Source of the DNA: Pseudomonas bananamidigenes
GTDB taxonomy: Bacteria; Pseudomonadota; Gammaproteobacteria; Pseudomonadales; Pseudomonadaceae
Length of the DNA stretch: 48,763 nt
Assembly: GCF_001679645.1 (NCBI RefSeq)
Contig: NZ_LRUN01000055.1
Span: 1 to 48,763 of the forward strand
Direction: 5' to 3'
In this document: piece after piece, positions 24,463-31,939 of the stretch
Layout: each line of letters begins with the position of its first letter
Position numbering within the stretch: the stretch's first letter is position 1
Translations under genes and position numbers: made by a program
The notes under the pieces: model-generated
Databases searched by the model: none
Told to the model about the DNA's origin: nothing
The model's input: the letters and a program-made list of their open reading frames with translations, nothing else

Positions 24463-25100
24463 CCCTGGCGCCATCGAAGGCGCGGGTCGAGCGGATTGTG
24501 CTGGTGGCCGATCTGGTCGGCACCGCCGTGTTTGCCGTTGAAGGTGCCATTGCAGCGATGCACGCTCGACTCGATCTGCTCGGGGTGATGGTGATTGCGT
24601 TCATCGTTGCACTGGGCGGCGGGGTGACCCGTGATCTGTTGATCGGCGCTACGCCGCCCAAGGCTGTGGCCGACTGGCGTTATCCCGCGCTGGCGTTCGC
24701 CATGGGCGGGGTGGCGTTTGTTTTTCATGAGCGGGTGCTGGGCTGGTCCGGTTCGACCTTGATCGTGCTGGATGCGGCGGGGTTGGCGCTGTTTGCCGTG
24801 GCCGGGGCACAGAAGGCGTTGAATTTCGGGATTTCGCCGTTTGTGGCCATGTTGATGGGCACGATTACCGGTGTCGGTGGCGGGGTGCTGCGTGACATCG
24901 TGCTGGCACGGGTGCCGCTGGTGTTACAGGCGGATTTGTATGCCAGTTCGGCATTTGTCGGCGCGGCGGTGTTGATCGTCGGGCGCAGGCTGGGCGTTTC
25001 TCCGGTGGCGGCTGCGTTGCTGGCCGGGGCGTCGTGTTTGTTGCTGCGGTTGTTGTCGGTGCATTTCGGCTGGCAGTTGCCGAAAGTCCTCGATGCCTGA
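24447..25100 (+). CDS. TRIC/YicG-family (UPF0126) membrane protein
   Basis: A 217-residue inner-membrane protein with seven hydrophobic segments arranged as two repeats, each with the glycine-rich signature (GGGVTRDLLIG near 57 and GGGVLRDIVLA near 150). This is the hallmark of the UPF0126/trimeric intracellular cation channel family. The first in-frame start is TTG 24447, overlapping the lipoprotein gene by 16 bases. A later GTG is possible, but it would trim the N-terminal tail. The channel's ion is not known. Confidence 0.85.
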   Translation: MRHSIALAPSKARVERIVLVADLVGTAVFAVEGAIAAMHARLDLLGVMVIAFIVALGGGVTRDLLIGATPPKAVADWRYPALAFAMGGVAFVFHERVLGWSGSTLIVLDAAGLALFAVAGAQKALNFGISPFVAMLMGTITGVGGGVLRDIVLARVPLVLQADLYASSAFVGAAVLIVGRRLGVSPVAAALLAGASCLLLRLLSVHFGWQLPKVLDA

Positions 25101-25115
25101 TTGAAACACTGACCC

Positions 25116-25205
25116 TGTGGGAGCGAGCTTGCTCGCGATAGCGGTGGTTCAGCCCATGCAGATGTTGACTGTACTGACGCAATCGCGAGCAGGCTCGCTC
25201 CTACA
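25116..25205. repeat. REP doublet (REPIN)
   Basis: Inverted pair TGTGGGAGCGAGCTTGCTCG (from 25116) and ATCGCGAGCAGGCTCGCTCC (ending near 25205), between two convergent genes. Confidence 0.85.
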
Positions 25206-25213
25206 GGTTTGAA

Positions 25214-25981
25214 TCAGGACAGGAAACCACCGTCCACATTCAACGACACGCCGGTGGTGTAGCTCGACGCATCGCTGGCCAGGTACAGCACGGCGCCGGC
25301 CATTTCGCTCGGGTCGGCCACGCGCTTGAGCGGGATCTGGGTCAGCGCCTGTTTCAGGATCGCGTCGTTCTTCACCAGCGCCGAGGCGAATTTGGTGTCG
25401 GTCAGGCCCGGCAGCAGGGCGTTGCAGCGGATGCCGAACTGCGCGCATTCCTTGGCGAAGACCTTGGTCATGTTGATCACCGCAGCCTTGGTCACCGAGT
25501 AGATGCCCTGGAAGATCCCCGGCGAAATGCCGTTGATCGAGGCCACGTTGATGATGCTGCCGCCACCGTTTTCGCGCATCAGCTTGCCGGCTTCCACCGA
25601 CATGAAGAAGTAGCCGCGGATGTTCACGTCGACGGTTTTCTGGAAGGCGCCGAGGTCGGTGTCCAGCACGTTGCAGAACTGCGGGTTGGTCGCGGCGTTG
25701 TTGACCAGGATGTCCAGGCGTCCGAACTGTTCCTTGATCCCGGCGAAGACCTGGCTGATCTGTTCCATTTCACCGATGTGGCAGGCGATGGCGGTGGCCT
25801 TGCCGCCGGCGGCGATGATCGCGTCGGCCACGTGCTGGCAGCCTTCGAGCTTGCGGCTCGACACGATCACATGGGCACCTTGCTGGGCCAGCAGTTTGGC
25901 GATGGCTTCACCGATGCCGCGGCTGGCACCGGAGACGAAAGCGATCTTGCCGTCGAGGTCGAACAACTGAGTCTTGGACAT
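25214..25981 (-). CDS. SDR-family NAD(P)-dependent oxidoreductase
   Basis: A classical short-chain dehydrogenase of 255 residues with the cofactor motif GASRGIG (18-24), NNAA (94-97), catalytic Ser148 (ASING), Tyr161 and Lys165 (YSVTK). ATG 25981 has AAGGAA upstream. It lies 22 bases after an APH-like kinase gene on the same strand. That pairing, seen in fatty-acid or acyl-CoA catabolism loci, suggests action on a hydroxyacyl compound. The substrate is not determinable here. Confidence 0.9.
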   Translation of the reverse strand: MSKTQLFDLDGKIAFVSGASRGIGEAIAKLLAQQGAHVIVSSRKLEGCQHVADAIIAAGGKATAIACHIGEMEQISQVFAGIKEQFGRLDILVNNAATNPQFCNVLDTDLGAFQKTVDVNIRGYFFMSVEAGKLMRENGGGSIINVASINGISPGIFQGIYSVTKAAVINMTKVFAKECAQFGIRCNALLPGLTDTKFASALVKNDAILKQALTQIPLKRVADPSEMAGAVLYLASDASSYTTGVSLNVDGGFLS

Positions 25982-26003
25982 AAGGGTTCCTTGGTGTGGG
26001 CCG

Positions 26004-27071
26004 TCAGAGGCTCGATTTCGCGATGACCTGCAGACTCATCTGCTCCAGCAGTTTGTTCATGTGAATGAACTGCGCGAAGCGTTTGTCCTGAGTCTGGCCA
26101 TGGAAGAAGCGGTAGTAGATCTGCTGCACGATGCCGGCCAGGCGGAACAGGCCGTAGGTGTAGTAGAAGTCGAAATTGTCGATCCGGATGCCCGAGCGCT
26201 CGGCGTAGTAGTCGACGAATTCGCGGCGGGTCAGCATGCCCGGCGCATGGCTCGGCTGGCGGCGCATCAGTTGCACCGGTGCCGGGTCGTCGGCCTGGAT
26301 CCAGTAGGCGAGGGTGTTGCCCAGGTCCATCAATGGATCGCCGAGGGTGGTCAGTTCCCAGTCGAGCACGCCGATGATCTGCATCGGGTTTTCCGGGTCG
26401 AGGATGACGTTATCGAAGCGGTAATCGTTGTGCACGATGCTGGAGGTCGGATGGTCGGCCGGCATCTTGTCGTTGAGCCAGGCCTTGACCTTCTCCCAGT
26501 GCGGTGCGTCCGGGGTCAGGGCTTTTTCGTAGCGTTCGCTCCAGCCCTTGATCTGCCGGGCGACATAACCTTCCGGCTTGCCCAGATCGCCGAGGCCGCA
26601 GGCGTTGTAATCGACCCGGTGCAGCTCGACGAAACGGTCGATGAAACTCTTGCACAAGGCTTCGGTTTTTGCCGGATCCAGGCCCAGTTCCGGCGGCAGG
26701 TCCGAGCGCAGGATGATGCCCTTGACCCGTTCCATTACGTAGAACTCGGCGCCGATCACTGATTCGTCAGTGCAGTGCACATAGGCTTTCGGGCAGTACG
26801 GGAAGCCGTCGCGCAACTGGTTGAGGATACGGAATTCGCGGCCCATGTCGTGGGCGGACTTGGCCTTGTGGCCGAACGGCGGACGGCGCAGGACGAATTC
26901 CTGGTCCGGGTATTCCAGCAGGTAGGTCAGGTTCGACGCGCCGCCAGGGAACTGGCTGATCTGCGGCGTACCGCTCAGACCCGGAATGTGGGCCTTGAGA
27001 TACGGATCGATCAGGCTGGCATCGAGTTCTTCGCCAGAGCGGATACGGGTGGACTGGTCAGTAAGCGCCAT
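26004..27071 (-). CDS. APH-like phosphotransferase (ACAD10-type kinase)
   Basis: A 355-residue protein of the aminoglycoside-phosphotransferase/choline-kinase fold, similar to the kinase part of ACAD10/11. It shows the catalytic loop HNDYRFDNVIL and the metal-binding DWELTTLGDP. ACAD10/11-type kinases phosphorylate 4-hydroxyacyl-CoAs for dehydration and beta-oxidation; a similar role here with the neighbouring SDR is an inference. ATG 27071 has AGAAGGG upstream. It is first in a two-gene unit. Confidence 0.87.
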   Translation of the reverse strand: MALTDQSTRIRSGEELDASLIDPYLKAHIPGLSGTPQISQFPGGASNLTYLLEYPDQEFVLRRPPFGHKAKSAHDMGREFRILNQLRDGFPYCPKAYVHCTDESVIGAEFYVMERVKGIILRSDLPPELGLDPAKTEALCKSFIDRFVELHRVDYNACGLGDLGKPEGYVARQIKGWSERYEKALTPDAPHWEKVKAWLNDKMPADHPTSSIVHNDYRFDNVILDPENPMQIIGVLDWELTTLGDPLMDLGNTLAYWIQADDPAPVQLMRRQPSHAPGMLTRREFVDYYAERSGIRIDNFDFYYTYGLFRLAGIVQQIYYRFFHGQTQDKRFAQFIHMNKLLEQMSLQVIAKSSL

Positions 27072-27261
27072 GCTTATCCCTTCTGCTTATTTTGGAGGCC
27101 AGACATCATTGGCTAATCTAATGGCGCGCTCGGGTCGTCACAAGCGCGGTTCGGTCTTATAGGTTAGCGTGTTGGACGATAATCACCTTTGGGAATGTGC
27201 ACGGCGGGCCACAGGCGACCAAGGTTCAGCACGTATGCCTTGTTCAGAAAGGAGCGTCGGA

Positions 27262-27438
27262 ATGGGCTGCCGGCAGGTCTGTGCCAGTGCCAGCGACAGC
27301 CTGGCCTTGAACTCAGCCCCGTACCTGATCCGGCACAGGGTAGAGTGGGGTAACAAGCGGTTGAGCAAACTGCTCGGCGAGCTGATTTGCGCCGACGCCG
27401 AGTCGCGGCGGCTGTGGACGTTGCTCGGGGTGCTTTAG
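27262..27438 (+). CDS. Hypothetical 58-residue protein
   Basis: I do not recognise this protein. ATG 27262 follows a good AAGGAG ribosome site. The product is basic in its middle (RHRVEWGNKRLSKLLGEL), without a signal or membrane segment. Its stop codon overlaps the stop region of the convergent 2-hydroxyacid dehydrogenase gene by four bases. Confidence 0.55.
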   Translation: MGCRQVCASASDSLALNSAPYLIRHRVEWGNKRLSKLLGELICADAESRRLWTLLGVL

Positions 27439-28403
27439 TGCACGCGCTGGTTGTTCTGTCTGGGCGGTAACGTCAGCGGTGTGAGTACCGGCTCCCCGGC
27501 AAAGAAGGCCACCAGGTTTTTCCCCACCAGCTCTACGGTGCCCTGGGTGGCTTCCGGTGACAGCCCGGCAACGTGCGGGGTGAGAATCACATTGCTCAGG
27601 GTTTTCAGTGCATCGGGCACTTGGGGTTCATGATCGAATACATCCAGTGCGGCGCCGGCGATCCGCCGTTGTTCGAGGGCGGTGATCAGATCCGCGGTGT
27701 TGATCACACTGGCACGGGCAATGTTGACGATAAATCCCTTGGGCCCCAGGGCATCGAGTACCGCACGGGTCACCAGATGCTGGCTGCCGATGCCGCCGGG
27801 CGTCGCGACCACCAGAAAATCCGACGCTCGCGCCAGCTCGGTCGGGGTCGAGCAGAATGCGTAGGGTACGTCGTTGCGGACCTGGCGGTTGTGATAGTGG
27901 ATTTCCATGTCGAAACCCAGGTTCGCCCTTTTGGCGATGGCCATGCCCACTGCGCCGAGGCCGAGAATGCCCATGCGTTTGCCCGCCAGGGACGGGCGCA
28001 TGATCTTCGGCCATTCTCCACGGCGCACCGCCGCATCGCAGCGTGGAATGTCGCGCACCAGTGCCAGCAGCAGCGCCATGGCATGGTCGGCCACCGACGA
28101 CGCGTTGACCCCGGCGCCGTTGGTCACGGTGATACCCCGGTTGCTGGCGGCTTGCAGGTCCACCTGCTCGTAACCGGCACCGATCACACAGATGATTTTC
28201 AGCACAGGTAGCGCGGCGATTTCTTCAGCGTACAGACCCAGCGGGCCACGGGTCAGTACCGCGTCGATGCGGGTACCGTGGGTGGCTATGGCCTGGGCAC
28301 GTTCAGCGGGAGTCGGCGCGAGGATCAGGTGAAAGCCCTGTCGTTCGAGTATGGGCAGGTAGTCATTGATGGTTTCAACCAGTACCAGAACGGTGGCGGG
28401 CAT
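27435..28403 (-). CDS. D-isomer-specific 2-hydroxyacid dehydrogenase
   Basis: A 322-residue NAD(P)H-dependent enzyme of the D-2-hydroxyacid dehydrogenase family (glyoxylate/hydroxypyruvate reductase branch). The Rossmann motif GLGAVG lies in GILGLGAVGMAIAKRA. The catalytic set is Arg in NIARASVI, Glu in DHEPQVP and His in TPHVAGLSPE. ATG 28403 has AGGAG seven bases upstream; the open frame to 28490 is not family sequence. It probably reduces glyoxylate, hydroxypyruvate or 2-ketogluconate-type substrates. Confidence 0.9.
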   Translation of the reverse strand: MPATVLVLVETINDYLPILERQGFHLILAPTPAERAQAIATHGTRIDAVLTRGPLGLYAEEIAALPVLKIICVIGAGYEQVDLQAASNRGITVTNGAGVNASSVADHAMALLLALVRDIPRCDAAVRRGEWPKIMRPSLAGKRMGILGLGAVGMAIAKRANLGFDMEIHYHNRQVRNDVPYAFCSTPTELARASDFLVVATPGGIGSQHLVTRAVLDALGPKGFIVNIARASVINTADLITALEQRRIAGAALDVFDHEPQVPDALKTLSNVILTPHVAGLSPEATQGTVELVGKNLVAFFAGEPVLTPLTLPPRQNNQRVH

Positions 28404-28577
28404 TGCTCGGCTCCTGTGATCGGTCGGCGTGTCGGGCGCGAAAGTCGTGTCAGAGTGCTGATTCCAGAGCGGTTTGGCAATGGCCGACATTGCCCCGCAC
28501 CAGCCAGTGTAGGAGCTGATACGGGGCGTGTGCGGGCGCTTCGTCAGAACGCAGTCCCGATGCCGAGTACAGATGCA

Positions 28578-28961
28578 TCAACTGGCGTACTGGGCGATGC
28601 CGTTGCCGAACGACCAGTTTTCTTTCTTCACCTCGACCAGATTGATGAACACATCCTCCAGCCGGATCGACAGCTGTGTGTTCAGGTTCTGGGCGATGGT
28701 CTGATACAGCGCCTTTTTCTGCTCCAGCGTCCGGCCTTCATTGAGGGTGATCTGGATGATCACCAATTGGTCGCTGCGCTGGATTCCCAAGTACTGCGTA
28801 TCGAAGACCAAATGCTCGCCATCGTGCTCGGCCAGAATCTGGAAATTGTCGTGTTCCGGCACATTGATCGTGTTGCGCATGGCGGCGTAGATCTGCTCGC
28901 CGACGCGCCTGGCGAAGGTCGGATCGGGGCGTTTCTTGAGTTCGATGCGAACGAGGGGCAT
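28578..28961 (-). CDS. Tautomerase-superfamily protein
   Basis: A 127-residue protein beginning MPLVRIELKK, so Pro2, the catalytic base of 4-oxalocrotonate tautomerase/MIF enzymes, is available after Met removal. It is longer than the 60-residue 4-OT monomers and fits the 120-130 residue single-chain group. The start at 28961 is fixed by Pro2; an upstream in-frame ATG would bury it. The substrate is unknown. Confidence 0.85.
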   Translation of the reverse strand: MPLVRIELKKRPDPTFARRVGEQIYAAMRNTINVPEHDNFQILAEHDGEHLVFDTQYLGIQRSDQLVIIQITLNEGRTLEQKKALYQTIAQNLNTQLSIRLEDVFINLVEVKKENWSFGNGIAQYAS

Positions 28962-29232
28962 GAGCGGGCTCCGTGGGGCAGGGGGACTGGAAAGGGCTGT
29001 CAGTCGGTTCGCCATTGGGTATAGCCGAAAAATGCCATTGGGTGAGGCTGTTTAAAGTTGTTCGGTGATGTAGGTGTCGTCCTGCGAATGTTACGGATGC
29101 TGCCTACAAATACTGTTGGACTCATCCGCTATCCGGCGGAATGAAAAATGCGAAATCATGCAGGCAAGACGGGATGTGCTCTTCAGGATGGGCAGCAACC
29201 TGAATGGGATTGCCATTAGCCAGGGAAGGCCG

Positions 29233-29427
29233 ATGTTTCATAACGATCGTGAAAGCCTGGAACTCGACAGGTTGGAACATGAGTCACGCAAGCTCGTGGC
29301 CGAATGTAAAAAACTTATGGCGGAAGAAAAGAAATTGAAGAGGGAGACCAAACTCTATCCAGTTGCGGTAATGGGAGGCGTGTTAACCGCAATCACCGCT
29401 GTAGCGGGGTTGTTTTTCAAGTTTTAG
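29233..29427 (+). CDS. Small coiled-coil, tail-anchored membrane protein
   Basis: A 64-residue protein. Residues 5-40 are highly charged with a heptad-like pattern (LDRLEHESRKLVAECKKLMA), and residues 42-62 form one hydrophobic segment ending in FFKF. ATG 29233 has AGGGAAGG just upstream. I do not recognise the family. The layout resembles the microprotein that follows 51 bases downstream (29479-29649). Local GC is lower than in neighbouring genes, hinting at transfer. Confidence 0.6.
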   Translation: MFHNDRESLELDRLEHESRKLVAECKKLMAEEKKLKRETKLYPVAVMGGVLTAITAVAGLFFKF

Positions 29428-29478
29428 AGGATCGTCTCTCACGACAGTCGGGCCCCTGAACCAACAAGGAAAATCGAT

Positions 29479-29649
29479 ATGAGCACTTTTGACCGCAAGG
29501 CCCGAATGGAACAGATCGAGCGAGAGCTCAACAAGTATGCCGAAGCGACGCGGGCCGAAGACAAGGACGAGATGTATGAAATGTGGTTGTTGCTGGGTTT
29601 TGGTCTGTACTGCATTTCACTTGGTGTGATTCTGGGGCGTTCGTTCTGA
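29479..29649 (+). CDS. Small tail-anchored membrane protein
   Basis: A 56-residue protein with a charged helical N-terminal half (RMEQIERELNKYAEATRAED) and one C-terminal hydrophobic segment (WLLLGFGLYCISLGVILG). ATG 29479 has AAGGA eight bases upstream. Its architecture matches the upstream 64-residue protein, and both are probably on one transcript. I do not recognise the family; holin-like or complex-assembly roles are only guesses. Confidence 0.6.
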   Translation: MSTFDRKARMEQIERELNKYAEATRAEDKDEMYEMWLLLGFGLYCISLGVILGRSF

Positions 29650-29903
29650 TTGAAGCTGCCTTCGCGCACTCGCTGCATGTGACGTACCGGATAACGACAT
29701 TTCACATATTCAATTCCGACAGTGATTTCGCCAAAAGCGACATCACATCCATCTGCTCCGCACAACCATTCCTCAGCTAAGTCTTTGCTTCTGCTCATTT
29801 ATCGCGGAGAATCGCGCCCCTGTTTCGGCGGAGCATGTCTGTCGGTTTTTTCCGACGCGTCCTGACCGAGTGGCAAGTGACCGGAATGCGGAGATCCGAC
29901 CGG

Positions 29904-31184
29904 ATGAATGATCAGGCCAATAGCGTCGAACAACGCTTTGAAACGGCAGCACCAGCCCAATTGTCGAGCTGGAACCGCCATGACACTACCTGGATGTTGG
30001 GACTGTTCGGGACGGCGATCGGCGCCGGCACCCTGTTTTTGCCGATCAACGCAGGTCTGGGTGGCTTCTGGCCGCTGGTGATCCTCGCGCTGCTGGCATT
30101 CCCGATGACTTTCTTTGCACATCGCGGCCTGACCCGCTTCGTGCTTTCCGGTCGCGAAGGCGCCGACATCACTGACGTGGTGGAACAGCATTTCGGCATC
30201 AAGGCCGGCGCGCTGATCACTCTGCTTTATTTCTTCGCGATCTTCCCGATCCTGCTGATCTACAGCGTCGGCCTGACCAACACCGTCGCCAGTTTCCTCG
30301 AACATCAATTGCACATCACGCCGCCACCGCGCGCGTTGCTGTCGTTCGCGCTGATTCTCGGCCTGCTGGCCGTGGTGCGCTGCGGCGAGCAAGTGATTGT
30401 CAAGGCCATGAGTCTGATGGTGTATCCGTTCATCGTCGCGCTGCTGTTCCTCGCGGTGTACCTGATTCCGCACTGGAACGGCGGCATCCTCAGTACCGCT
30501 TCCCAGGTGCCGGCGCCGTCGGCGCTGTTGCACACGCTGTGGCTGGCAATCCCGGTGATGGTGTTCTCGTTCAACCACTCGCCGATCATCTCGGCATTCG
30601 CGGTAGACCAGAAGCGCCGTTACGGTGTTCATGCCGATGAGCGCAGCTCGCAGATCCTGTCCCGCGCCCACCTGCTGATGGTGGTGATGGTGCTGTTCTT
30701 CGTCTTCAGTTGCGTGCTGACCCTGTCGCCGGAACAACTGGCGGAAGCCAAGGCGCAGAATCTGTCGATCCTGTCATACCTGGCCAATCACTTCAGCAAC
30801 CCGACCATCGCGTTCGCGGCACCGCTGATTGCGTTCGTGGCGATTTCCAAGTCGTTCCTGGGCCACTACATCGGTGCCAGCGAAGGCCTCAAAGGCTTGA
30901 TCGTGAAGAGTGGCAAGCGCCCGGGCGCCAAGGCCCTGGATCGCATTGTCGCGGCGTTCATGCTGGTGGTCTGCTGGATCGTGGCGACCCTGAACCCGAG
31001 CATTCTGGGCATGATCGAAACCATCGGTGGCCCGGTCATCGCGGCGATTCTGTTCCTGATGCCGATGTATGCGATCCGCAAGGTGCCGGCCATGGCCCGT
31101 TATCGCGGTCAGGCGTCGAACGTGTTTGTCGTTGCCGTAGGCCTGGTGGCCATTTCGGCGTTGATCTACTCGCTGGCCGCCTGA
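29904..31184 (+). CDS. HAAAP-family amino acid transporter (SdaC/TdcC-like)
   Basis: Inner-membrane H+ (or Na+)-coupled amino-acid permease of the hydroxy/aromatic amino acid family, 426 residues with about eleven hydrophobic segments beginning at WMLGLFGTAIGAGTLFLPI. That first segment, with its GxGTLFLP motif, is the family's substrate/ion site. ATG 29904 (MNDQANS) has GGAGA nine bases upstream; the earlier start at 29835 is not supported. The best match in pattern is the serine transporter branch. No catabolic serine deaminase gene is adjacent, so the substrate stays open. A good terminator follows at 31205. Confidence 0.9.
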   Translation: MNDQANSVEQRFETAAPAQLSSWNRHDTTWMLGLFGTAIGAGTLFLPINAGLGGFWPLVILALLAFPMTFFAHRGLTRFVLSGREGADITDVVEQHFGIKAGALITLLYFFAIFPILLIYSVGLTNTVASFLEHQLHITPPPRALLSFALILGLLAVVRCGEQVIVKAMSLMVYPFIVALLFLAVYLIPHWNGGILSTASQVPAPSALLHTLWLAIPVMVFSFNHSPIISAFAVDQKRRYGVHADERSSQILSRAHLLMVVMVLFFVFSCVLTLSPEQLAEAKAQNLSILSYLANHFSNPTIAFAAPLIAFVAISKSFLGHYIGASEGLKGLIVKSGKRPGAKALDRIVAAFMLVVCWIVATLNPSILGMIETIGGPVIAAILFLMPMYAIRKVPAMARYRGQASNVFVVAVGLVAISALIYSLAA

Positions 31185-31204
31185 TTCCAGACCGGCAGCA
31201 GCAG

Positions 31205-31233
31205 ACGGGGGCGAGCAATTCGCCCCCGTTTTT
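31205..31233 (+). terminator. Rho-independent terminator
   Basis: A perfect 10-base stem ACGGGGGCGA/TCGCCCCCGT with a 5-base loop, followed by a T-run, 20 bases after the amino-acid transporter stop. Confidence 0.9.
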
Positions 31234-31321
31234 GCAGGACCCTCTCAGTGCCTGATCCAGGGCACGCATCCGCAGATTTAAACGGCTACGCTTGAAAGGC
31301 ACTTTTCCCCGGAGATGCCTC

Positions 31322-31939
31322 ATGCCCCGTGCCCGACCCCAACTGATCAGCGCCAAACTGGAAAAACTCCATCCCACCCAGCTGACGGTCGGCCTTGCCG
31401 AAGTCGCCGACAAGCGTCAGGAATGGAAAAAGCTCAAACGCAAGGAGCGGGCGGCGGCGCTGGACAATCACTGGTTTCCCAGTGTGCTCGGGCCTGAAGG
31501 GGTCTACTACATCGTCGATCACCACCACTTCGGTCTTGCGCTGATCGAGGAAGAGGTGAAGAAGGCGTCCTTGCTGGTGCTCAAGGATTTGTCCTTTGTC
31601 GACCCGGTGACGTTCTGGAGCGTGATGAACTTCAATCAGTGGGCGCATCCTTACGACGGGCGCGGTGTCCGGCGCACCTTTGAAGCCATTCCCAGGTCCA
31701 TCGCCGATCTGCAGGACGATCCTTATCGCAGCCTCGCCGGACGCCTGCGCCGGGCCGGTGGTTATGCCAAGGACGCCACGCCCTACAGCGAGTTTCTCTG
31801 GGCGGATTTCTTTCGCAGTCGCATCGCCAGTGATCAGATCAACGACCTCAGTCCCAAATTGCAGACTAAAGCCATGAATCTGGCTCGCAGTCAGGAGGCT
31901 CGGTATCTGCCAGGGTGGGTGGGTCCGATTGTCAACTGA
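31322..31939 (+). CDS. ParB/Srx-like protein (ParBc_2 type)
   Basis: A 205-residue soluble protein resembling the ParBc_2 group of putative ParB-like nucleases. It shows an N-terminal LHPTQLTVGLAEVADKRQEW, a YIVDHHHFGLALIEE core (the ParB/Srx fold's DGHHRxxA-like strand) and a C-terminal helical part. ATG 31322 follows GGAGA. The function is not established for the family. Its stop overlaps the start of a SulP transporter gene by 11 bases, so the two are coupled. Its fold relation to sulfiredoxin and the link to a sulphate-type transporter invite a connection that is not proven. Confidence 0.75.
   Translation: MPRARPQLISAKLEKLHPTQLTVGLAEVADKRQEWKKLKRKERAAALDNHWFPSVLGPEGVYYIVDHHHFGLALIEEEVKKASLLVLKDLSFVDPVTFWSVMNFNQWAHPYDGRGVRRTFEAIPRSIADLQDDPYRSLAGRLRRAGGYAKDATPYSEFLWADFFRSRIASDQINDLSPKLQTKAMNLARSQEARYLPGWVGPIVN

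Noticed and set aside
29677..29708. A CRP/Vfr-like TGTGA...TCACA pair
   Set aside because: The half-sites are separated by far more than the required six bases.
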